From Candidatus Portnoyibacteriota bacterium (lineage in GTDB: Bacteria > Patescibacteriota > Minisyncoccia > Portnoybacterales > GWB1-42-6): a stretch of 32,115 nt of DNA. Below, piece after piece: positions 4,744 to 11,998 of this stretch. Each line of letters begins with the position of its first letter. Positions within the stretch are counted from its first letter, which is position 1. The notes under the pieces were generated by a model. That model searched no databases and was not told the DNA's origin. It saw nothing but the letters and a program-made list of their open reading frames with translations. The stretch lies in NCBI GenBank assembly GCA_028688325.1, contig JAQTYI010000003.1:1-32115 (forward strand), written 5' to 3'. Position numbers and translations under genes: made by a program.

Positions 4744-6189
4744 ATGGAATTAAAAGATTTTAAAGACAAAAAAATAACCGTCATGGGCATCGGGCTCCAC
4801 GGCGGGGGAGTCGGGGTCATTAAATTTTTGGCGGAACAGGGCGCCAAGATATTGGCGACCGATTTGCGCAAAAAAGAAGATCTAACCGGCTCTTTGGAGG
4901 CGCTTTCGGGCATAAACAACATCGAATATGTTTTGGGCGAGCACCGGTTGGAGGATTTTACAAATACCGACCTGGTGATAAAAAATCCGGGGGTGCCGGA
5001 TGATTCAAAATATCTGGCTGCGGCCAGAGAAAAAGAAATTCCCATTGAAAGCGATATCGGCATATTTCTGGAACTTTGCCCGGCGCCGATAATCGCCGTC
5101 ACCGGCACCAAAGGCAAATCCACCACCGCAGCGCTTCTGGCCCATATTTTGGAGCAACACTACCCGCAGGTGATTTTAGCCGGCAATATTCGCCGATCGG
5201 TATTGGAAAAACTGCCCGAGATAACCAAAGACACTATCGTTGTTCTGGAACTTTCTTCGTGGCAGCTGGCCGATGCTAAAAACCACAAAAAAAGCCCATA
5301 TGTAGCGGTTGTCACCAATCTTATGCAAGATCACCTGAACCGCTACGCCAGTTTCCAGGACTACATTGAAGACAAAAAACTTATTTTCAAGTTTCAAAAA
5401 GAAAAAGATTATTTGTTCCTGAATTACGGCGACGAAATCTCCCGCGAACTTTCCAAGCAGGCCACATCGCGCATTTACTTTTATTCCACAGACGGAGACA
5501 AGCTTTTGCACGCCGAGTTGCCGTTCCTTAACCAAAAAGCTCGCACCGGCGCGTACATAAAAAAGAAGACGATCTACTACGGTGCCGCCCAGGAATTGAT
5601 CGCCCCCGCCAAGGATGTGAAGATAATCGGCAAGCACAACTTGGCCAACGCCTTGGCCGCGGTTTCGGTTGCAGATCTTTACAATGTGCCCAGAGAAAAA
5701 ACCAAAGAAGCCCTGCGCACCTTCCGGGGGCTTGAAGGCCGATTGCAATTTATTGATAAAATAGCCGATGTCAAATACATAAACGACACTACTGCCACAG
5801 CTCCCGATGCCGCCATCGCGGCGCTGGAGACCATCGCCAAAGAATATCCCCGAAAAGACAAGCAAAAACATATCGTTCTAATCGCCGGCGGCGCGGATAA
5901 AAATTTAGATTTTACCAAATTCGGCCAAGAAATATCCAATCATGCCAAAGCCGTTATTTTATTAGAAGGCACAGCCACTCAGAAACTGGCCAAAGAAATA
6001 GGCCCCGACATAAAAATAAACGGAGTCAACAGCATGGCCGAAGCCGTGACGCTGGCCAGCCAATTGGCCCAGCCGCAAGATGTTGTTTTACTGGCTCCGG
6101 GCTGCGCCAGCTTCGGTCTTTTCCAGCATGAATTTGACAGAGGAAAGCAATTTGACGAAGCAGTAAAAAAATTAGCCGAACATGAATGA
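4744..6189 (+). CDS. murD: UDP-N-acetylmuramoylalanine--D-glutamate ligase (MurD, 481 aa)
   Basis: A cytosolic ATP-dependent ligase adding D-Glu to UDP-MurNAc-L-Ala. The N-terminal Rossmann-like domain starts at KITVMGIGLHGGGVG. The ATP P-loop GTKGKSTTA is near residues 120-128, then the central Mur-ligase region with ELSSWQL and NLMQDHLNRY, and a C-terminal domain with RLQFI, INDTTATAP and LIAGGADKNLDF. The RLQ and DSKATN-like features separate MurD from MurC/E/F. The length is slightly above the usual 440-460. The end overlaps the following gene by 8 bp, showing translational coupling. Confidence 0.95.
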   Translation: MELKDFKDKKITVMGIGLHGGGVGVIKFLAEQGAKILATDLRKKEDLTGSLEALSGINNIEYVLGEHRLEDFTNTDLVIKNPGVPDDSKYLAAAREKEIPIESDIGIFLELCPAPIIAVTGTKGKSTTAALLAHILEQHYPQVILAGNIRRSVLEKLPEITKDTIVVLELSSWQLADAKNHKKSPYVAVVTNLMQDHLNRYASFQDYIEDKKLIFKFQKEKDYLFLNYGDEISRELSKQATSRIYFYSTDGDKLLHAELPFLNQKARTGAYIKKKTIYYGAAQELIAPAKDVKIIGKHNLANALAAVSVADLYNVPREKTKEALRTFRGLEGRLQFIDKIADVKYINDTTATAPDAAIAALETIAKEYPRKDKQKHIVLIAGGADKNLDFTKFGQEISNHAKAVILLEGTATQKLAKEIGPDIKINGVNSMAEAVTLASQLAQPQDVVLLAPGCASFGLFQHEFDRGKQFDEAVKKLAEHE

Positions 6190-7069
6190 ACGCGACAAAG
6201 AACTGATACAACGGCTGCACGATAACTTTAATGTTTGCATCCAGGATGCTATCGCGCTTATCCATAATCTTAAACCGAGTTTGCGCATATCAATGGGAAC
6301 CGATAAGTCGCGGGAGCTTAATGAAATACTGGCTCAGTTTAACCTTAAAGCCGCCGAACCGAAAACTCCGAGCGATTCCGCCGATAAGATCTTCTTCATA
6401 GCCAAGGATGATGCTATTCTGAATGAATTGCGCTCTTTTAAGCCCAATCTTGAAAACCCCGGTAGAATCGGCGAACTTCTGGGGTATCCGTCTTGCTGCG
6501 TTAATTCCTGGATACGGACGCAAAAAAGAGAGACCGAGGAATCATTTCCGCGCGTATCAAAATGCGCTTCAAATGATATCGACAGGATGGATCATCAACT
6601 GAATTTTTTATTGCATACCGGCAGCCGGCTGAAAATCGGGACAAGAACCAAAAAAAGATTCGATGAATTCCTGAAGCAGCCCTTTCATCCGTCACGCCTG
6701 AGCTATCTCATTCCCCATATTCCTTGCTCTTTTTCCTGCCGGCACAGCAAAAAATACGCCCGAGCCCTCAAACACCTGTTGGAACGGCCGTTTCCCGAAT
6801 ATCTTAAACAGATGGAATATTTCCTTAAAAAACCCGTCTTGCTTATCAATGATTTTGAATTTCTGTTGTTTAACGGCAAGATTACAAACAACGGCCGGTT
6901 AAGTTATGATACTGTTATTGATGTTAATAATCTGTTCAAAAAAGGCCTGATAGGAAAAATAGCGAAAGGGGACGGGATAGCCGTCTCGCCCGGATATTTC
7001 GAGATATACGATAACGGACGCAGGGTCGGCAAAATTAACACCAAAGCCGAATTTTTTAATTTCGTTTAA
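6182..7069 (+). CDS. Cys-motif protein, DUF483-like (295 aa)
   Basis: I recognise only a resemblance: GYPSCC at 101-106 and HIPCSFSC at 179-186 match the two Cys motifs I associate with DUF483, a family known mainly from archaea. The four conserved Cys could bind a metal or cluster. There is no signal peptide or membrane span, so it should be cytosolic. An N-terminal helical part (1-60) precedes the Cys region, and a beta-rich C-terminus (about 205-295) ends with YDNGRRVGKINTKAEFF. The gene starts inside the end of murD and ends 10 bp before ftsW, so it is within a tightly packed peptidoglycan operon. Function unknown; the family call is moderate. Confidence 0.7.
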   Translation: MNERDKELIQRLHDNFNVCIQDAIALIHNLKPSLRISMGTDKSRELNEILAQFNLKAAEPKTPSDSADKIFFIAKDDAILNELRSFKPNLENPGRIGELLGYPSCCVNSWIRTQKRETEESFPRVSKCASNDIDRMDHQLNFLLHTGSRLKIGTRTKKRFDEFLKQPFHPSRLSYLIPHIPCSFSCRHSKKYARALKHLLERPFPEYLKQMEYFLKKPVLLINDFEFLLFNGKITNNGRLSYDTVIDVNNLFKKGLIGKIAKGDGIAVSPGYFEIYDNGRRVGKINTKAEFFNFV

Positions 7070-7079
7070 ATCCTACAAG

Positions 7080-8180
7080 ATGAAAGAGAAAAGGCAGCCG
7101 GACTACATATTGATGTTTGTTATCGGAATTTTGGTCATTTTCGGTTTGATCATGGTTTCTTCCGCCAGCATCGGGCTTTCGCAGGAACGATTCGGCGAAA
7201 GTTATTACTACCTGAAAAGCCAGCTTCTCAAAGGCCTCCTGCCCGGCCTCTTTTTAGGGCTCATCGCGTATTTTTTGCCCTATCGCTATTTTAAACCCTT
7301 GGCGTTGCCGGTGCTTGTTGCGACAATTATCGGACTGATTTTGGTATTTGTTCCGGGCATTGGCTCGGGTCACGGCGGCGCCAACCGGTGGATATCCGTC
7401 GGACCGATAATGCTGCAGCCGTCTGAATTTTTAAAATTAAGTTTTATTTTATATTTGGCCGCTTGGATGTCCAGCAAGGGCAAGGTAGTTAAAGATTTTT
7501 CGCAAGGGCTGGTGCCGTTTTTATTAATGGTCGGGTTGGTGGCCTTCTTGATTTTAAAAGAACCGGATATCGGCACGCTCGGCGTTATCGGTTTCAGTTC
7601 GTTGATAATTTTCTTTTTGGCTGGCGCCCGGATATCACATATCGGACTGATTGGGCTGGGCACGGCAGCGCTGTTTTATCTCCTGACAAAATTTTATTCC
7701 CATGCGGCCAATCGTTTGCAGGTTTTCTTGCATCCGGAGCTCGACCCAAAAGGCATCGGCTACCAGATAAACCAAGCGATTCTGGCCCTGGGTTCCGGCG
7801 GAATGTTCGGCGCGGGCTTGGGCCAAGGCGTACAAAAATTCAAATATCTGCCTGAACCGGCTTCCGATTCCATTGTGGCGGTGGTCGGCGAAGAATTGGG
7901 GTTTATCGGCATTTTGGCACTTTTGATATTGTTCATAATTTTTACTTTCCGAGGCCTTAAAATCGCCCAGGGCGCGCCAGATGATTTTGGGCGCCTCCTG
8001 GCTGGAGGACTGACCGGCTGGATAGTGGTTCAAGCAATGATAAATATGGCGGCTATTTGCGGATTGATTCCTTTAACCGGCATCACCTTACCCTTCATCT
8101 CGCTCGGCGGCTCGTCGCTGGCCATAACGCTGACGGCGATGGGGATGCTGCTGAATATATCTAAATACAGTAAAATATAA
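7080..8180 (+). CDS. ftsW: Cell-division lipid II polymerase FtsW (SEDS family, 366 aa)
   Basis: A polytopic SEDS protein with about ten membrane segments. Conserved elements include GGANRWI near 100, LKEPDIGT in the large loop, the extracellular region with HPELDPKGIGYQINQ and ALGSGGMFGAGLGQGVQKFKYLPEP, EELGF, and the C-terminal PLTGITLPFISLGGSSL. SEDS proteins polymerise lipid II glycan chains with a partner penicillin-binding protein. FtsW rather than RodA is chosen because it sits between murD and murG, as in dcw clusters. The ATG follows the upstream stop by 10 bp; no SD. Confidence 0.95.
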   Translation: MKEKRQPDYILMFVIGILVIFGLIMVSSASIGLSQERFGESYYYLKSQLLKGLLPGLFLGLIAYFLPYRYFKPLALPVLVATIIGLILVFVPGIGSGHGGANRWISVGPIMLQPSEFLKLSFILYLAAWMSSKGKVVKDFSQGLVPFLLMVGLVAFLILKEPDIGTLGVIGFSSLIIFFLAGARISHIGLIGLGTAALFYLLTKFYSHAANRLQVFLHPELDPKGIGYQINQAILALGSGGMFGAGLGQGVQKFKYLPEPASDSIVAVVGEELGFIGILALLILFIIFTFRGLKIAQGAPDDFGRLLAGGLTGWIVVQAMINMAAICGLIPLTGITLPFISLGGSSLAITLTAMGMLLNISKYSKI

Positions 8181-8286
8181 TTTAAAAGTCAAAAATTAAA
8201 ATTTAAAATTGCAAGTCAAAATTTAAAAGTTTTAATTTATTCCCGCTTTGCGGCAATGCTAAACTTTTGACTTTTGATTTTAATTT
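8181..8286. repeat. AT-rich inverted repeat between ftsW and murG
   Basis: AAAAGTCAAAA-type units recur on the left (8186 onward, twice) and in inverted form on the right (CTTTTGACTTTTGATTTT, 8264 onward), around a CCGC/GCGG hairpin. No gene is seen. The right arm runs up to the murG start codon. Confidence 0.65.
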
Positions 8287-9414
8287 ATGCGCGTTGTTTT
8301 AACGGGCGGCGGCACAGGAGGACATCTCTTTCCAATTATCGCCGTTGTCCAGGAAATTAAAAATTTGGTTGCCGAAAATATTTTCCAAATACCGCTTGGC
8401 GAAGGTTCGAGCGTAGAATTCTTATTTATCGGCCCCGATACCATAGGAGAAGAAGCGCTCGCCAAAGAAGGAATCACGCACAAAATCATTATGGCGGGCA
8501 AATTGCGTCGCTATGCTTCACTGCAAAATATCTTTGATATTTTTAAGATTCCCTGCGGAATTGTGCAATCACTCTGGCATCTTTTCTTTTTTATGCCCAA
8601 TGTAGTTTTCAGCAAAGGCGGGTATGGCAGCGTGCCCGTGGTGCTGGCGGCCTGGATTTTTCGCATTCCGGTCATAATCCACGAAAGCGATTCTGTTCCC
8701 GGTTTAGCCAATAAATTTTGCGCCAAACTCAGCCGGCGCGTGGCCATTTCATTTTCCGAAGCGGCTAAATACTTTCCGGCTAAAAAAACCGCGCTAACAG
8801 GCAATCCGGTGCGCGTTTCTCTTTTTGGAGGCACGGCTGAACAAGCCAGGCAACTTTTCGGCCTGAGTGGGATGAAAAATGTAATTTTAATTTTAGGCGG
8901 CAGCCAGGGCGCGCAGGTCATCAACGACCTTATTTTCACTTCTCTTTTGCTTATAACAAAACGCTGCGAGATCATCCATCAGACCGGCCGGGCGAATTTT
9001 GAAAGCTCAAAACAGCTTATCGGCGGCGATATTCCATCCGAATACCATCTTTTTCCTTTTCTGGACGATGGCCAACTGGCCCAGGCCTATGCCGCGGCCG
9101 ATATCGTCGTCGCGCGGGCGGGCGCGGGTACCATCGCCGAAATAGCGGCCATAGGTAAACCCAGCATTTTAATTCCTCTGCCGAAGTCCGCCGCCGACCA
9201 TCAGTTAAAAAACGCCACGGAGTTTGCCTATACTGGCGGAACAGTTATAATGGAACAGGCCAACTTAACGCCGCATCTTTTCCAAAGCGAGATATTTTCC
9301 CTGTTGGACAATCCCAAACTCCTGAAAACGATGGGGGAGAACGCCAAAAAATTCAGCCATCCCGACGCCGCGCAAAAAATCGCGCAGGAAATATTAAACA
9401 TCGTAAAGTATTAA
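8287..9414 (+). CDS. murG: UDP-GlcNAc:lipid I N-acetylglucosaminyltransferase (MurG, 375 aa)
   Basis: MurG adds GlcNAc to lipid I to make lipid II on the inner membrane face. The family's N-terminal glycine loop LTGGGTGGHLFPI is at residues 4-16, HESDSVPGLANK lies in the acceptor domain, LGGSQGAQVIND opens the C-terminal GT-B domain, and ARAGAGTIAEIAAIGKPSILIPLP with ADHQ forms the UDP-GlcNAc site. The length is close to the family norm. The segment around residues 30-45 (IFQIPLGEGSSVEF) is longer than usual. The stop codon overlaps by 3 bp the stop of the convergent small gene. Confidence 0.96.
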   Translation: MRVVLTGGGTGGHLFPIIAVVQEIKNLVAENIFQIPLGEGSSVEFLFIGPDTIGEEALAKEGITHKIIMAGKLRRYASLQNIFDIFKIPCGIVQSLWHLFFFMPNVVFSKGGYGSVPVVLAAWIFRIPVIIHESDSVPGLANKFCAKLSRRVAISFSEAAKYFPAKKTALTGNPVRVSLFGGTAEQARQLFGLSGMKNVILILGGSQGAQVINDLIFTSLLLITKRCEIIHQTGRANFESSKQLIGGDIPSEYHLFPFLDDGQLAQAYAAADIVVARAGAGTIAEIAAIGKPSILIPLPKSAADHQLKNATEFAYTGGTVIMEQANLTPHLFQSEIFSLLDNPKLLKTMGENAKKFSHPDAAQKIAQEILNIVKY

Positions 9415-9620
9415 ATATGCTGCATGTTGCGAGTTGCCCTGCGGCACTTAATAAAAAACGGCTCCTTGTTTTTTAAGAAGCCGCCCATAAGAACAGATTG
9501 TAATATTGTAATGGGGATGTTATCTCGCAAAATAGGAAAAAAGAGATCCGGATTGTAGGTTGCCAGCAGACACGGCAACCCCGCGATGGCAAAGCCCAAA
9601 AGCATAATTTCTTCTTTCAT
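9411..9620 (-). CDS. Small membrane protein (69 aa)
   Basis: The start is taken at MKEEIMLLGF because AAAGGAGGG lies directly before this ATG; upstream codons in frame lack a site. Two hydrophobic segments are visible (about 5-20 and 30-47). The family is unknown. An intrinsic terminator (9451-9483) lies inside the last third of the frame, so the normal transcript would end before the stop codon. The real gene may therefore end just before the hairpin and be extended by a single-base error or frameshift, or the 3' end is unusual. It follows the 67-residue membrane gene by 11 bp. Confidence 0.55.
   Translation of the reverse strand: MKEEIMLLGFAIAGLPCLLATYNPDLFFPILRDNIPITILQSVLMGGFLKNKEPFFIKCRRATRNMQHI
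9451..9483 (-). terminator. Intrinsic terminator inside the 3' end of the 69-residue frame
   Basis: On the minus strand CGGCTTCTT and AAGGAGCCG form a 9-bp stem (one G-U) around an A-rich 7-base loop, followed by TTTTTTATT. By geometry it ends the two-gene membrane-protein unit. Confidence 0.8.
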
Positions 9621-9631
9621 ACTCCCTCCTT

Positions 9632-9835
9632 TCAGAAGCATTTTTGTATTTCCGCTATCATCCACAGAAACGAACATCCGGCGATAGTCACAAGGAACAT
9701 TAACGGCCGCATTTTAGGAATTTTTTCTAAGGCCGCCAACGCCAGAAAAATTGAATACAGAGCGGTCGATAACACGATACTGGCATAGAGCTGCCACCGG
9801 CAAAACTCCCAGCACACATCAAACAGGCAATTCAT
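9632..9835 (-). CDS. Small membrane protein (67 aa)
   Basis: AGGTG lies 4 bases before ATG on the minus strand. The protein has two likely membrane helices (about 15-35 and 44-62) and ends in IQKCF. No family is recognised. It forms a two-gene unit with the 69-residue membrane protein downstream, inserted between murG and gltX on the opposite strand. The divergent gltX start is 63 bp away. Confidence 0.65.
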   Translation of the reverse strand: MNCLFDVCWEFCRWQLYASIVLSTALYSIFLALAALEKIPKMRPLMFLVTIAGCSFLWMIAEIQKCF

Positions 9836-9898
9836 GATGCACCTCGCTATAAAATATATTCCTTTTAAGAACTAATAAGGTATTAATACTATATCATA

Positions 9899-11413
9899 AT
9901 GGAAAAGAACAGTCAAGTCAGAACCCGTTTTGCGCCAAGCCCCACCGGCTATCTCCATATCGGCGGTTTGCGCACTGCTTTATACGATTTTTTATTCGCC
10001 AAACAACAAAATGGCCAGTTCATTTTGCGTTTGGAAGATACAGACCAAAAGCGTTTTGTTGAGGGAGCGGCCCAAGCTATTTATAACGGACTTAAGTGGG
10101 CGGGACTCAAATACGACGAGGGCCCGGATATCGGCGGCCCGTATGAGCCGTATATTCAATCCCAACGCCTGGATATTTATAAAAAATACGCGCAGGAATT
10201 GATTGATAAAAGCCGGGCCTATTATTGTTTCTGCGACGAAGAAACCTTGGAAAATATGCGGGTAGAGCAAACCGCTAAAAAACAAGCGCCAAAATACGAC
10301 CGGCGATGTTTAAAATTGTCAAAAGACGAAATAAAACAAAAGTTGGACAATAACGACCCCTGTGTCGTCAGAATGAAAATTCCGGAAGGTCGAATAATTA
10401 TTGTAAATGACCTTGTGCGAGGCAAAGTTTCATACAACACCAACGAGCTGGACGACCAGGTGCTTTTGAAATCCGACGGCTTCCCGACCTATCATCTGGC
10501 AGTCGTCGTGGACGATTATCTGATGAAAATCACTCATGTCACGCGCACGGAAGAATGGCTTCCGTCAACACCGAAACATATTTTACTCTACGAATATTTC
10601 GGCTGGCCCGTTCCGCAATTCGCGCATCTGCCGCTCCTGCTCAATACCGATAAAACCAAGATGTCAAAACGCAAGGGAGATGTGGCGGTGGAGGATTATA
10701 TAAAGAAGGGCTATCTGCCCGAAGCCATGATAAACTATTTGGCGTTTTTGGGCTGGAATCCCGGCTTGTCCTCCGAAGTTTCAACGAAGGGGGAGCGCGA
10801 AAAAGAAATTTATTCAATGGAAGAATTATTGAAAGATTTTTCGTTGGAGCGCGTGCACAAAGCCGGCGCGGTGTTTAATGTTGAGAAGTTGGATTGGTAT
10901 AATTCTTATTATATAAAGCAGCTGCCCTTAGATAAGTTAGTTGAATTGTGCCTCCCGTATTTATCCGCCCTGCCGGGTCATCCTGACCCCGCCGCAGCGG
11001 TGGAAGGATCTAAAGAATACATAATGCTCAAAAAAATCGTCGCCCTGGAACAGGAGCGGCTTCAGACGCTGTCCGAGATAAGAGAGCATGTCGCCTTTTT
11101 CTTTGAACTGCCTACCTACAATAAATCCCTGCTTAAATGGAAAGAAATGACGGATGAAGAAATAAAAAATTCGCTAAAAATCGCCAAAGAAATAGTCGCC
11201 AATATACCAGACAATGAATTTACCAAAGAAAAATTGTCCGAAGCATTAATTGCTCAAGCGTCAAAAATGAAAAGCAAGGGCGAGATCCTCTGGCCTTTGC
11301 GGGTGGCGCTGTCGGGCCAAAAAAATTCCCCGCCGCCGTTCGATATCGCGGAGATATTGGGAAAAGAAGAGAGCGTGAAAAGAATAGCGATAGCGATAAA
11401 ATTACTTTCGTAG
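9899..11413 (+). CDS. gltX: Glutamate--tRNA ligase (GluRS, 504 aa)
   Basis: A class I aminoacyl-tRNA synthetase charging tRNA-Glu, and possibly tRNA-Gln in organisms without GlnRS. RTRFAPSPTGYLHIGG carries the HIGH signature, and KMSKRKGDV is the KMSKS loop. CFC and RRC near residues 110-140 correspond to the zinc-binding site of other GluRS, with the usual His replaced. The C-terminal helical anticodon-binding domain is shorter than in Escherichia coli. Residues about 359-371 (PGHPDPAAAVEGS) are encoded by DNA that matches the dispersed repeat family (10977-11011), read in frame. No SD is visible; the ATG lies in an AT-rich leader. Confidence 0.96.
   Translation: MEKNSQVRTRFAPSPTGYLHIGGLRTALYDFLFAKQQNGQFILRLEDTDQKRFVEGAAQAIYNGLKWAGLKYDEGPDIGGPYEPYIQSQRLDIYKKYAQELIDKSRAYYCFCDEETLENMRVEQTAKKQAPKYDRRCLKLSKDEIKQKLDNNDPCVVRMKIPEGRIIIVNDLVRGKVSYNTNELDDQVLLKSDGFPTYHLAVVVDDYLMKITHVTRTEEWLPSTPKHILLYEYFGWPVPQFAHLPLLLNTDKTKMSKRKGDVAVEDYIKKGYLPEAMINYLAFLGWNPGLSSEVSTKGEREKEIYSMEELLKDFSLERVHKAGAVFNVEKLDWYNSYYIKQLPLDKLVELCLPYLSALPGHPDPAAAVEGSKEYIMLKKIVALEQERLQTLSEIREHVAFFFELPTYNKSLLKWKEMTDEEIKNSLKIAKEIVANIPDNEFTKEKLSEALIAQASKMKSKGEILWPLRVALSGQKNSPPPFDIAEILGKEESVKRIAIAIKLLS
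10977..11011. repeat. Dispersed repeat fragment inside gltX coding sequence
   Basis: It opens with GTCATCCTGA and closes with GGAAGGATCT, as do the left arms of the intergenic elements (for example 1713-1739), with CCCCGCCGCAGCGGT in the middle. It is in frame and encodes a Pro/Ala/Gly-rich loop in GluRS. Confidence 0.6.
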
Positions 11414-11416
11414 CTC

Positions 11417-11515
11417 GTCATCCCGAACGCAGTGAGGGGTCTCGCACGAATGGGCGGCAAATGATCTCGCATACGCGAGAGATTCCTCGCCGCTTATCAG
11501 CGACTCGGAATGACA
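11417..11515. repeat. Dispersed GTCATCCCGA...GGAATGAC repeat, copy left of the GIY-YIG gene
   Basis: A full element with GTCATCCC at one end, GGAATGAC at the other, and internal short hairpins such as CTCGC/GCGAG. Its last 40 bp (11476-11515) are identical to 11886-11925 on the other side of the GIY-YIG gene. Confidence 0.85.
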
Positions 11516-11535
11516 AACATTTTGTTTGAGATTTT

Positions 11536-11814
11536 ATGCAAAAACAATATTTTGTTTATATCGCCACGAATAGATCTTTTACTCTCTACACTGGAGTAAC
11601 TAACGACCTACGCCGACGAATGCACGAACATAAAAATAAATTGGTTAAAGGATTTACCCAAAAATACAATATTGATAAACTGGTATTCTATGAGATATTT
11701 TCCAATCCCAGAAATGCAATAGAGGCAGAAAAGAAAATAAAATCCTGGACCAGAAAAAAGAGAATTGAGCTGATAAAAACTAAAAATCCGGGGTTTAAAG
11801 ATTTGATGATTTAA
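11536..11814 (+). CDS. GIY-YIG nuclease domain protein (92 aa)
   Basis: A single-domain GIY-YIG endonuclease of the UPF0213/UvrC-like type. YFVYIATN and LYTGVTNDLRRRMHEHK hold the GIY-YIG-equivalent (VYI...YTG) and the conserved Arg. The metal-binding Glu is in NAIEAEKKIKSW. The length is standard for freestanding members, which are abundant in candidate-phyla genomes; their roles are poorly known (DNA repair or mobile DNA). The gene is enclosed by two direct copies of one repeat element, starting 20 bp after the first and ending 13 bp before the second, which suggests a cassette. No SD site. Confidence 0.9.
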   Translation: MQKQYFVYIATNRSFTLYTGVTNDLRRRMHEHKNKLVKGFTQKYNIDKLVFYEIFSNPRNAIEAEKKIKSWTRKKRIELIKTKNPGFKDLMI

Positions 11815-11827
11815 GAATCTTCTATAT

Positions 11828-11926
11828 TGTCATCCCGAGCATAGCGAGGGATCTCCCGCGCATGCGGGACCCGTCTCGGACAAGTCGAGAGATTCCTCGC
11901 CGCTTATCAGCGACTCGGAATGACAT
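11828..11926. repeat. Dispersed repeat, copy right of the GIY-YIG gene
   Basis: The same element and orientation as 11417-11515. It has TGTCATCCCGAGCATAGCGA at the left, a CCCGCGCATGCGGG hairpin in the middle, and the 40-bp identical right end at 11886-11925. Confidence 0.85.
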
Positions 11927-11936
11927 CTATTTTTTA

Positions 11937-11982
11937 GTCATCCCGCGTGAAACGAAGGATCTCGCCCGAATGGGCGATGTGA
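11937..11982. repeat. Partial dispersed repeat before the M23 gene
   Basis: A left half only: GTCATCCCGCG, CGAAGGATCT and a TCGCCC/GGGCGA hairpin. The right half is missing. It forms the leader of the following gene. Confidence 0.65.
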
Positions 11983-11998
11983 TAATTAACCTCTTGTT

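Noticed and set aside
2312-6189. TGA recoding, as in some candidate phyla (Gracilibacteria, Absconditabacteria)
   Set aside because: TGA is used as a normal stop in the YbaK-like gene and murD, and no core gene has internal TGA in frame.
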